Source: Otatea glauca (taxonomy: Eukaryota; Streptophyta; Magnoliopsida; Poales; Poaceae). From it: 64,000 nucleotides of DNA. Below are positions 10,975 to 21,866 of the stretch, in pieces. The DNA is taken from assembly GCA_036346275.1 (NCBI GenBank), contig CM070713.1, forward strand, positions 71,230,382-71,294,381. Direction: 5' to 3'. The notes under the pieces were generated by a model that did no database searches, was not told where the DNA came from, and saw nothing but the letters and a program-made list of their open reading frames with translations. Position 1 is the stretch's first letter; each line of letters starts with the position of its first letter. The position numbers and the translations under genes are program-made.

Positions 10975-11522
10975 TAGAGGTGGGCATTTTTAAACCGAAA
11001 CCGAATTACCGAACCGAACCGAACTGAATTAATCGATTATTTCGGTTTATTCGGTGTTTGGTTTTCGATTCTGTTTTTGTTTTGGTATAATTCTGTTTTC
11101 GGTGTTTGGTTCGGTTTTTGACTTCCAAAAATCGAAATAACCGAATAACCGAATAGCCCACATACAATACCACTTTTATAATATTCTTCATAAAATTACT
11201 AAACAATTCTCATATTTTAATACATTTATGTATATGTTTGGTATATTCACATGTTCTATTATACTTATATTGTAATAATCTATAAATATTGTGTAGGTTT
11301 AACCCTATTCTATGTTACGATATGAGAAGGGATAAATCTAATCTACCTAGTGTTTATTTATATTTCGGTTAATCGAAAAACCGAATTAACCGAACCGAAA
11401 TATTTCGGTTAATTCGGTTTGGTTTTTTATTTTGATCTGAGAAATTCGGTTGCTACTTTCCAAAAACCGAATTATTTTAAAACCGAAAAAACCGAACCGA
11501 TCAAACCGAATGCCCACCCCTA
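10975..11522. mobile_element. non-autonomous hAT element with perfect 8-bp target duplication
   Basis: CTCAGGGC is repeated exactly at 10967-10974 and 11523-11530. The ends are inverted repeats (TAGAGGTGGGCAT on the left; the complement of the right end is TAGGGGTGGGCAT), followed by many CCGAA/TTCGG words typical of the hAT MITE family that begins TAGGGGTGGGC. There is no transposase ORF. Confidence 0.85.
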
Positions 11523-11526
11523 CTCA

Positions 11527-12089
11527 GGGCTCGTTCGGTAGAGCTCCGGCTTCTGAATTCTTGTTCAGAGGAGCCAGAGCTCTACCGAACACCTCATGCT
11601 CCTCTCGGCTAGAATCGGAATCGGCGCGGAGCGATCCTCGTTTTACACGACCTTCACCCCGCTCCTCCGGATTCTCAGCCTCCTCTCGTATCCGCCTCCC
11701 TGCCTCGATCGCATCCCCGCGTCCCCGCCTCGACTGCGTCGGCCTCGAGCCAATGGACCCGTCCCCGCTTCCCCACCTCGACCACGCCGGCCTCGAGCCA
11801 GTCGACCCGTCCCCGCCTCGACCATGCCATCTCCCGACTCCTCTAGCTCTGCCTCCCCACCTCGACCGCCGCCTCCCCGCCTCAACAGCCGCCGATCTAC
11901 CCCGCCTGCGCCGCCTCCCCTCGTCGACTCCGCTGCCTCGAGAGCTCCGACAAGCGCCGCCCTAGGTATGGCCGAATCTGAGTTAGCCGAACGGGGAAAA
12001 CTGCAGCTGATTCTTCAGAGTAGCCAAATCAGGAGGAGTTGGAATAGAATCACAAAGGAGTAGAAGGTCGAGTGCTACCGAACGGGTCC
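11527..12089. mobile_element. MITE-like element carrying a GC-rich tandem-repeat payload
   Basis: The ends are inverted repeats: GGGCTCGTTCGGTAGAGCTC at 11527 versus the complement of the right end, GGACCCGTTCGGTAGCACTC. The interior (about 11690-11950) is very C-rich and contains a degenerate tandem unit of about 50 bp (CCTCGACC...GCCTCGAGCCA...GACCCGTCCCC). It gives Pro/Ser/Arg-rich frames on both strands that have no domain. No clear target duplication remains, partly because the hAT element inserted at its left edge. The payload may be a captured host exon fragment expanded by slippage. Confidence 0.55.
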
Positions 12090-12845
12090 TTAGTTTTATG
12101 AATGAAAATTGCATCCAAAGTTACAAACCTAACTACTGCCAGTTTAAGCCCGTTTCAACTTTCTGATGAAGCCCGATGCTCACACTCAGGTAGCCAAATA
12201 TATTCGCTTTTTTTTTTTAAAAAAAAGGGACAACTATACTTGGAGATTTTTTTTTTTTTTTGCAGAGTTGCTTTTGTGGTATTAGTTTTGTTCAAGATGA
12301 CCTTGATTTGTCAGATCTTGGTTGGTTGGTTCAGATGGTCAGACTAAAGGCTGGTAATACTACGGCTGAATGCTAATCGCCTTACAAAAGCACACCTAGT
12401 TTCAGATCTTCAATGCTGTCAAGTCTTCAATGATATACATGTCCGAGGACATTGATCGTACAACAATAGGTCAAAACGGGCCTAACCATCTTTAAGCGCA
12501 AGGCGACACTCCAGCTTAATTGACTGGGCAGCAAGTCCCGAAAGCAACGCGTCATCGGCTCGACCGTAGCACACGACGAGGCTAAGACGTACCTACGCTG
12601 AAGCGATCTAATTATATATCCAAATCAGAAGATATCCATGCGTTGGATAGTCCATTACTGTCGCATCTTCTGAGCAGCAACCCATGCATGCATGCATTAC
12701 GGTCTCCGTTCCAAACGTCCAGTCCATCTCTCAATCGCTCACGAGATAAGCATAACAAAAATCGTGATCGATTAGAGTAAAGCGCGCGCGGGGATGGCCC
12801 CCGTCTCGTCGGCAACGCGGCGAGGCGGGGCATTGTGCTAGGCTT
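12090..12845. other. intergenic, nothing recognised
   Basis: Unstructured sequence with poly-T runs near 12210 and 12247. Open frames are short and lack motifs. Confidence 0.4.
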
Positions 12846-13060
12846 GGGCTGTTTGCTTTGACGATAGATTTGCCTCACCAAATTTTATCATCAAATTAGT
12901 TACTAATATTTTAGATAAAGATTAACAAGAAAACGAATTAGACATTCAATAGATGAGAGAATTTTGACAAAATTTAGTAGCAAATTAAATATTTTGTCAA
13001 ATTTAATCAACACTATTAAAATTTAGTAAGACAGGTGTAGATAGAGCAAACCAAACGGTT
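12846..13060. mobile_element. short MITE, imperfect terminal inverted repeats
   Basis: The left end GGCTGTTTGCTTTGAC pairs imperfectly with the complement of the right end (ACCGTTTGGTTTGCTC), and the similarity continues through an AAATTTTA word about 40 bp inside each end. It is 215 bp and AT-rich, with no ORF. No target duplication was settled. Confidence 0.45.
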
Positions 13061-15336
13061 CATTGGTTACCGAGTCTTTTTTCCTAAAGCCATGCACTTT
13101 AAGGTTGGGGTAATGGGGTTGGTGTCTAGAGCGCACTTCACTTGTTACGACGGTGACTTGCCTTGTACTGATCGCTCTCCGTCGCAACGCACGGTCGCTT
13201 GCTTCAAGGACAGCGTACGAAAGCCCACACCGCCGCACAGAAGTGGAGCTAGCTGTCTATCTACAAGCGAGAACGGTGCCTTCAAGCTACGTCTTCCATG
13301 TTGTTCGATCCGCCTCTACTGTTCAGTGCCATTCATTGGCTTGGCTTCCCTTGCCTTGGCACTATCTACCGATTTTCACTCACTCCCCCGTCTTTCTGGT
13401 GCCTCACCAACTCGGCTAGGTGACAACTGCGACCATCTCAGTCACCAGCAGCATTGGATTCCTTGGCGACGGCATGCAAGCTCTGGGGTTCATTGACAAC
13501 TGTGTTGCAATGGGGCCTGGACTGGAAGGCTGGATGAGTGCACTGCACCGGTAGTATCTTTTCCCGAAAGTGCTACTGGTGGCCTGAAGCCGCATTCATG
13601 GCTGTCCCTGTTGCTGCTCAGGGAGGCTTTTGCAACAAGAACAAGCTTGGAATCCTAAACCGTGAAGCGGCAAGCAATTAAGCAGTGCATGCTCACACTG
13701 CACGCAGCTGAGCTGGGTGAAAGTTAAAGACTGTCAGGTAGGATGCACATGTGGCCGGTTGTAGCTGCAGAGGGAAAGCTAGCTCAGGCCGCCGCTGACA
13801 GGCTTTGACTCTTGACCGCCGACATTTACATTGCAGAGGGCCAGAGGCCCCAAGGTCCTGGCAGGCCGTGCGTGCCAACAAATTATTGTGGTGATCTTGC
13901 TGGTAATGATGCTCACTGACCGGTGGATTCTCTTCTGCTTGTTGATCGCTGTTTCCAAATGTGTGCAGAAATCTCTGTTCATATCCATGTAGAGTCTTGG
14001 CTGACAGTTTCTTGTTCTTTCTGATAAGCATCCATGGCGGCAAAACTAATTAGTCTCTGAATCGCAGAATGTTTGAAGCAAAACACTTATGCTAAATACA
14101 TGCATTGGAAGAAAAAATAACTCTATTGAGCTATATATTTGTTTTAACTGTTTAGCTATTTGATTCTTTCTCTATGGGAAAAGAGGAGGGACAGGGGAGA
14201 AGCACAAGTTCACACGATTTTCAGCTGCTAGTGGCCTGGACAAAGTGGGTCTTTCTTTCCTCCACCCATCACATGGGGTTGGGCCACTGGCCGGTGCCCT
14301 TCTGATGGTGCAGTGGTCATGGGTAACTTTGCCCCAGCTGGGACGCCTGCATATAACACGTATGCATCCAAGCTAAGCTTCACAAGACACTTCCTACTCT
14401 GATGTTTCATTGGCCTTCAAACACAAGCATATCATGTGTGACGTACCCATCATTTGCTCTCTCCCCCTATCTGTGTGTGTGAATATTATCATCCCCTTTA
14501 GTGCTTGGGCCCCCCATATCCAAATTTTATTTTAGGGTGGAAGAATGTGATTTGTGCTGTCACTAATGACTGATTTGTGATGCCAACTGTCGTCTTGGCT
14601 TGAACTTTTGGTGTATGTGGCTAGGTAGCCCTATCTTCGTGGGCCCACGCAATCTAAGCAAGCGATCTAATGCTAAGGGGAAAGGTTGTTTACCAAACAA
14701 CCGATTACATTATTCCATTGATTATACAAGATAGATCAGTGGGTAGTAGTTTAGGCAAACATTCTCTCCTTGGTATGCATATTGCATGACTCCTGCCCAG
14801 CACCATTATTTTCACGAGCTCTTTTACGACACACTAAATTAAATATAAACTGCTTATTCTTTTTATCCAATAGATCAAATTAGCTAAAATTTATTTATAC
14901 TTCCTCTCGATAATAGAGTGGTAGAAATACCCTTAACAAATGAACGGTTAAATCTAATTTTTACTACCTACTATATAATAACAGTCTCTATTTTTGCACA
15001 TTGACTTGTGTAGTATGCATGCATTGCAACGCTCTTATTTTCAAACGCAATTTCCTCCATCCTACAATTTTAACTTCCGAATTTGTGTGCTACCAAATAT
15101 ATATGTATCATCGATCACCAAACTATGACAAGCTATACATAAATATGTTGACAAATTAGGGTGCCCTCAGTCGCACTCAATCAATACATACATGTAGTAG
15201 AGCTAGAAGGTAACATCCAAAATTTGGTAGTGAGCAGTATCACCAGGGAGCGTGCAGCCAAAATACAGGCCAACACCGTTGACATGCACCTAACAGGATT
15301 GAGAGCAACCACCACTGGCAGTGACATGCATGGCAT
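13061..15336. other. long intergenic stretch, no supported gene
   Basis: Open frames at 13092-13496 and 13693-14043 show no domain, no consistent codon bias and no partner exons. Composition is ordinary. No tRNA, rRNA or miRNA fold was recognised by eye. Confidence 0.4.
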
Positions 15337-15899
15337 ATCTATATACTCTTTCATATTATCTAAATACAAAACTAAAGATATCTTCTACAATAGAAGGTAT
15401 CTTAAGGTTGTCTCTATGAGATTCTATAATCTTTTAATTATAATACGAAAAAGTGTTTATTGTAGACAATAACTCACGTAATAGTGTTTTATGCTATCTA
15501 TATGATCGCCTCTTTTCGAAGACGTAGCTATACTCTTTTTCCTTCTTCTCCTTCTTCCATATCAGCAAAAATCTTACGTGGTAAAACATATAAACAATTG
15601 ACATCATATCACTGTACAATAGTAGAGATGATTACTGTCTATATACTTCTCCATATCATTTAAAGATAAAACTAAAGATAACTTTACGATAGAACATTTT
15701 AATATTGTCTCTATAAAATCTCAAAGTTTCAATTATGCAAGAAAAATGTTTGTTATTGACAATAATCTACTGACGTTTTATGCTGTCTATATGACCGTTT
15801 CTTCATTAAGAGATATTTACACTATATTTTCTTTCTCTCTCCTCAATATCAATAAAAAATCTTATATGATAAAACTTATATACCGTTGATATATCACCC

Positions 15900-15905
<6 letters not shown>
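15337..15905. repeat. diverged tandem duplication of about 295 bp
   Basis: 15337-15633 and 15636-15905 align through most of their length, sharing landmarks such as CTATATACT near the start, AAAACTAAAGATA, TTGTCTCTAT, GACAATAA and GTTTTATGCT in the same order. The copies have diverged considerably. No ORF. Confidence 0.65.

Positions 15906-15937
<32 letters not shown>
15906..15937. repeat. (TA)n microsatellite
   Basis: An uninterrupted TA dinucleotide run of about 30 bp. Confidence 0.95.
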
Positions 15938-15942
<5 letters not shown>

Positions 15943-16136
15943 AATGGTGGCTTGATAACATCCGTCCCAAAAGATATTTAAGCATCTAGCGTCTCACTTT
16001 ACGGACCTAGCTAGGAGATGATTAGGCCGTACTCTTCTTATGATGTGACGCACGGCTTTTACCACCTCGGATCCTTCTCCAGGCTGCACCAACCCGATCA
16101 CTGATTGCTACAGGGTCCGCTGGATGAGCAATTAGA

Positions 16137-16297
16137 TTCTGTTTTGGAGAGCTTCATTGTAGTTTGTAACTTGAAGCAACAAAAAGTTTTTTTATATGTC
16201 CTCGTAATCTCGATGCGGCGGGAAGTCCAAACTTATCCTGGGTGATCTAAAAACCAGCCAGTTTCTGGAAGATGTTTGAGCTCTCCCAAACGATCCC
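16137..16297. mobile_element. possible small MITE
   Basis: TCTGTTTTGGAGAGCTT at the left end is a near inverted match of AGCTCTCCCAAACGATC at the right end, about 160 bp apart. No clear target duplication, so only tentative. Confidence 0.35.
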
Positions 16298-18416
16298 TCG
16301 ACATAAGATGAATTTGGCTTGAAGTAACCAGGCAGGCACGGATCCAACTGTAACATCCGGATTCAAAATTCACCCAACGTCTAGCCTATCTATAGGATGG
16401 ATTTGCACATATATATCATCTTATTTATATTTTTGCCATCATTTTATGTAAAACAGGTAATATGAAGGTACTATATTTAGATCAAACAGATATTATAGAC
16501 CACTACAATTCAATATGGGACTAATCTTATCACAAAAACTCCATAACTCTACATAGGGCACCATACTAATGGACCGGAGTATTACACCAACCAATCTCGA
16601 TATTGAGATGGAAACTGCTGCCTTTCTTGCTCTATTTCTAGTTGGTACGACTGGGACATCAAAAGTCTTAGGGTCTCCTATTAAATTTACGGAAAAAATA
16701 AAAATACGAGAGCACAATCGAGTAGGGATTTTATTGTTGTGGAAAGAATATTACAAGAATAGATTGTAGTCAGATTTCTCCTCTATCAGGACACGTATGC
16801 CATGCCACCTAAGAGATGATAATTAATTCTATTATAAGCGCCTCTTGTTTTCACACACGAGTTTTCATCAAGTCTTGAACCGTCTCGCTCTTTGATCAAC
16901 TAACATAAGTTGCCAGATATGCCCAAAATTACTCTAACGTTAACCATATGGAATATTGTCATGTCTTCCGACTAGTTACTTGGTCGTGACTTATGAAATT
17001 GTATGATTGATCGTCACTGCTCAGAACTGATCGTCCTTTTATCTTAATTAGTCATCATTAGCTTCCGACCAATTTACTACTAAAGAGGATAAAATCTCCT
17101 TTAAATTATGGTTGTAGACATAATCGTTATGTTAAGTGATTCTTAAATATAACCCTTTAGAGAGATTTTGATTATAAAATATTAAATTGGTCAAGGATCC
17201 TGTCAAAACATTTGTGCTTTCGATCAGTAACAACGACGCCCGAACGGTAACCGTGGTGGTCCTGACAGCAACGTCGTCCGCTGGTTGCAGCAGGCGGAAG
17301 TAACGCGCCGTTGCTCGGCTCGCTCGCTCGCTTGCTTTGTTACTTGGTAACGGCCGAGGCATACATGCATGGATGGTGTATGTGGGCACAGCGGCAACGA
17401 CAGCGAGGTAGCAGCGGCCGCCGAGACGCCCAGCCTACGCAGTACTCTCTCGGTTGATTTTTAGCAGACGTCAACTTTGATCGTTAATTTTTTTATAATA
17501 TTTTGTTCATAACTACAAAATCATAACTATAGGAAAGTGCTTACTTTCAGATACGAATCTAACGGTATCGCTTTTGCATCATATAATCTATATATTCTTG
17601 AACTACTTGTTGATCAAAATCTACAAATTTAAAATCTCGAAATACACGAGCCTCTTTTAAAAACCTACATAGAAAGTGTATTTACTTAAGCACCATCGGT
17701 TGATTCTTTTTCAGGCAAATGTGTGGACAATAAGTAAAGATGGCATCACGCGAGCCAGTCCGATACAGCGCGGCTTGTACTGCTTTCGCACAGGCGGGAT
17801 CTGAGGCTCCCAGCCGAGCTATGCAGCACAGCAGCAGTAGCTACCACATGCTGCAGAATGCAGATAACACCAGCGGCGACACCCGTCTTAATGCGGATCA
17901 AGCCGCGCGGGGGCAGAACCGGCGCGCCGTGCCGTGGACCACGCGCGGCGCGACACCGTCCGCGCGGACCTGATCACGGCGTCGCGCGTGGGGCTCTCCC
18001 CGGTCCATCCATACCATGTTGCCTACTGCAAGTAGGAGGGAGCAGGGTACAGTGTCATCGTCTGAACCCCATTGTCTCCTCCCTGGAAGTTCGAATGCCG
18101 TTACGTTCTCACATTCAGTCATGTGACTTTGGGAATAGGATTTACTGAACCTAGGGGGCAAATACTTTTGTTAGATCTTGGCACGCATGGCGTTAGCATT
18201 TTTTTTATGCCTAGGGTTTCCATGGTCTATCTCTATCATTGTCGGTAACTGTTTACTCAAGCAACAGTGTACATACAACCATGGAGCCGCCAATAATAAT
18301 CCAACATACTGGAGACTAGAGTAGTCTGACAATTTCCAATCCTTCCGGTAGATAGATGATAGATCGTACAAGGAAATCCCAAAAGGTAAAAGTAACACTT
18401 GTACTTGAGCACTGGA
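16298..18416. other. intergenic, no supported gene
   Basis: Contains a CG-rich patch at about 17760-18010 whose short ORFs on both strands reflect composition. No domains, paired splice sites or RNA genes were recognised. Confidence 0.4.
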
Positions 18417-18431
18417 TCTTTATTAGAACAT
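18417..18431. repeat. 15-bp direct repeat, left copy
   Basis: TCTTTATTAGAACAT, identical to 19945-19959. The two copies exactly bracket the Helitron-like repeat at 18432-19944. Confidence 0.9.
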
Positions 18432-19944
18432 TTATAATGCACATAAATATTCTTTTCTACGTCCACTCCAAATAATATATCCCACTAGAGATAGCCTAAT
18501 ATTCGTACACTCAACGAAACGTCTTCAGAAACTTACCTCTATCAAAATTAACCTCTCAGATCTTTTCTCAGCTTTACTCACCCATATCTGATGGTCATTG
18601 TTTAGTGTATCTAATCATCCCTGTGGCCCACAACAGATCTCCCCCGACCTCCAGCATCATCAAGAAAAAGGAAACAAACGTCCTGAAAAAGGAAAGGACC
18701 ATACATTACGTGCTGGGAAAAGGAAATCGGGAGACGGGACAATGCGGTATTATTTTTTTCGAATCAAGCTCTTGCGGCGATGAATTTGCGATTGTAGCCT
18801 CAAGCCGAAAAAATTCAACGGAAAGGTGCTGGAATTTTTTTCCCACGTCCGAAATTATCCAATGACGATGGGTAATTTGAGCACGAAAAAATAAAACCAA
18901 GCTCTGCTGGCATTGGATAATTTGGCGTGGAAAAATTACGATTGCTTTCGATAGCGGAAAAAATTCGAGCACCTTTTGCTGATTTTTTCTGTCTCGAGAC
19001 TACAATCGCAAATTCATCGTCCGAGAGCCTGATTCAGAAAAAATTATAACGACGATACTAATATAGTAAAAAATTCGGGTCTGAGCGCTGGTAAATAATA
19101 CCGCTCCACCGCTCTGCTGAATTTTTCCGGCTCGAAGCTACAATCGCAAATTTATCGCCGCGAGAGTCTGATTCGAAAAAAAATATAACGATGATGCCAA
19201 TACAGTAAAAAATTCCCGAATAATAATAAAAAAACAATCAAGCGGTGCCCGTTTGCTTGATAATTTTAGCAAAAAAAAAAGAGAAATGCTCGGTGGCCGC
19301 TGAAAAATTCAAGCGTGGGAGAAAAAATGAAAAAAAATCAAGCGGTGCCGCCCTTTGAATAATTCGGGAAAAATGAAAAAAATAAAGCTGCGCTCAATCA
19401 CCATTTGGATCCGTAGGAAAAAAAAGATAAAAATTAAACAACGCTCGTCGGCCGCTGCTCCGTGAGAAAAAATTGAAAAAAATAAGTAGCACTCACAAAC
19501 CGCTGGTTTCGTGGATAAAAATAAAAAAAAATCAGCGCTTTCCGTGCGCTGAAATTAGGCTCTATGGGGCTAGATCCGTAAAAAAAATCTCGAGAAGGGT
19601 CATATTCGGAAAAAAATATGATCACAAGGCTAGGACAGTAAAAAATTAGTCTGATTTCCTTGCATGCGGATCATCTCGTTTATTTCCTTGTTTGATTCAC
19701 TCTCCTTCCAAATATGTAGTACGTATAATTTTAGCCAGGACAGTAAAAAATTCAAGTCTAGTTTCCTTGTATGCGGATTCTCCCTGTTTATTTCCTTATT
19801 TGATTCGCTCTCCTTCTAAATATGTAGTACGTACAATGTGATCACAAGATTATTTATTATTAAGTGTTATATTCATATTTATCTTCTTATTTAATTGATA
19901 AACGGTGTACTACGATCGTAGCGTTAGCACGATCACTGTACTAG
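18432..19944 (+). mobile_element. Helitron-like repeat, copy 2, flanked by 15-bp direct repeats
   Basis: Starts TTATAATGCAC, like copy 1 at 8802, and ends with a hairpin (GATCGT and ACGATC arms around AGCGTTAGC) and CTAG before T at 19945. The interior holds an inverted pair: 18745-19030 against 19110-19180, both containing CTACAATCGCAAAT or its complement. Many AAAAAATT tracts separate short GC words. No transposase or Rep ORF. The terminal grammar says Helitron, but Helitrons normally leave no target duplication. Confidence 0.6.
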
Positions 19945-19959
19945 TCTTTATTAGAACAT
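19945..19959. repeat. 15-bp direct repeat, right copy
   Basis: Identical to 18417-18431 and starts immediately after the terminal CTAG. Confidence 0.9.
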
Positions 19960-21571
19960 GGAAGAGCAAAGTAAACAAGCTAGGCGAAGCAGAGAAGCAC
20001 CGAGATACTCTGTGTTTGTCGCAGCGTGGCGTGCGTCGCCGCTGGAGTAACGCTGGAAGCAGAGCGGTAGTGCCAGCTAAATGACTTTGTAACCGGCCAT
20101 CGCCGATCGATTGGGCTGAGGCACCACTTTGCTCACGTGCTCGTGGTGGCCTAACACTTTTTCTTCTTCTTGGGCAGTGGGGATTGGGGAACTGGAGATT
20201 GCTGTGTTCAGTAGCGTCCTGAGCTCTGAAGTCTGAAGGCTGTGCGCGCACTCGCATCATGCATACCGATGTGATGTGGACTTGTGGTTGTTCTGTGGAT
20301 CGTGCTGAACATCCTACGATCAACGGGTATTCTGCACCTCACAGCTTACCACCTTCACACTTCACACCATTAAAACTGTTGACACTATCCAGAATGCAGG
20401 ATTTTTACAGAAAATTAATATAAATTAGTAAAATCATACAAAATTTCTTTTGAATTTTCTCCGTTCCAAACGGGTTCTGTTTTTAGTTGCATTGAGAGTA
20501 TTTTCCTTTCCTTTCCTTTCCTTTCGCCACCCTAAATATTTGGACCAATCGTGTACCAACACCACATGAGTCATTAGCACTTCCATAAGTAGCCATAGGG
20601 GTGTTATTATTGGGAACGGAGAGTTCCATCAGAAGGTAATGAACTGGACAAATCGTGACTGCACCACCACTGGGTTTGACCTATTTTTTTCTTTCTCATC
20701 TCAACGTACGTGTCTTCAGGAGCACACAACCTCCATATACGTGGCTAAACAGACAGCAACAACAGGCTCAGAAACGTACACTACAGTGCACATTTAGAGT
20801 TTGCTTCTGTTGCACACTAGTATATTCCGTTCCTTTCTGTACCGTCAACACTTGTTCGCCCCCTGCATAAGCAAAACTGGACGCTTGAAAGAGACAATTC
20901 GATACAACACATTGCTCCCCAACTGGCAAAGCAAAATGCCATAAAAACCATGATGACCTTAACAATGCTACTCCCTCTATTTTTGTTTCTTTCTTCAACA
21001 TTTCAGAAATGGTTTTTTTAATAATGATGAATACTTGGCACAGTAAAGTGTTACTAGATGTGGTTTTCCTAAGTGCGAGTCTTCGAGTTTAACCAACTAA
21101 AAAAAAAGGCACGTTTGATGCTCGCTCTTAGGGCAAACATCCACATCGACAACCATCACACGATGCACAATACCGAGGTATTAACATTGATATTAATGGT
21201 ACGTCTGGATCGTAGAAATGTTAAAATAAATCATAATAATTTCACAGAAAGACAGTTCACTCCTTGCAGCGATCGGAATAAAATATTTTGTAGCATTACG
21301 TAGTTAGCGATGAAAAATAATCATAAAGTAAAAGGAGAGATGTTTCTGTATTATTTTTAAAAAAAATTTGTACAAATATTTAGAGGGCAAAGAATGAACG
21401 AAAGCTAGATAGCTATTACTTACTTTCGCTTGCTTTCATATTTACACAAATTATATTAGAAAGAAAAGCAAAGAGGCAGGCTCAAGTAAAATGGTGCTCT
21501 CATGCCATTGTATTAACCACCGTGATTAGCTCGCTGTAATTAGCCTGGAGCTAATCACTCCCGAAACCCGA
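19960..21571. other. intergenic sequence upstream of MAP70
   Basis: Includes a (CCTTT)n microsatellite near 20501-20525. No domain-bearing ORF. The distal promoter of the downstream gene presumably lies in its right half. Confidence 0.45.
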
Positions 21572-21574
21572 CGC

Positions 21575-21583
21575 TTTAAATAA
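21575..21583 (+). promoter_or_regulatory. candidate TATA element of the MAP70 gene
   Basis: TTTAAATAA is followed about 20-45 bp later by a pyrimidine-rich initiator-like tract (TCTCCTGTCCTTCTCTCTCC). If used, the 5' UTR would be about 250 nt. Confidence 0.4.
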
Positions 21584-21831
21584 TCCGGAAACACCTCCCG
21601 TCTCCTGTCCTTCTCTCTCCTCCAGTTTTTAAACACACTGTTGCGAGCAAGACAACTACTGGTGGCGAAGCAAAGCAAAGCGCCCACGCCCAGAAGCAAC
21701 CACTACCCGAACCCGACACCGCGGCTAGGGTTTCCCCCTGATCCGGCATTGCGGAGGCCCCCGAGCCCCACCCTGCGCGGCGGATTCGGAGCTTGCGGTG
21801 GGGGGCGCTCGAGCGGTCTCGCGTGATTTGG

Positions 21832-21864
21832 ATGGTGGGTTGCGGCGCCGGGGCTCAGATCTGA
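21832..21864 (+). other. upstream ORF of 10 codons in the MAP70 leader
   Basis: ATG at 21832 to TGA at 21862-21864, only two bases before the MAP70 start codon. It could lower translation of the main ORF or allow reinitiation. Whether it is transcribed depends on the true start site. Confidence 0.55.
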
Positions 21865-21866
21865 GT

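Noticed and set aside
11450..12063. ORFs of 171 and 155 codons
   Set aside because: They arise from a C-rich tandem repeat within a MITE; Pro/Ser/Arg frames are open in several registers.
13092..14043. ORFs of 134 and 116 codons in the intergenic stretch
   Set aside because: No domain, no codon bias, and no consistent splice partners.
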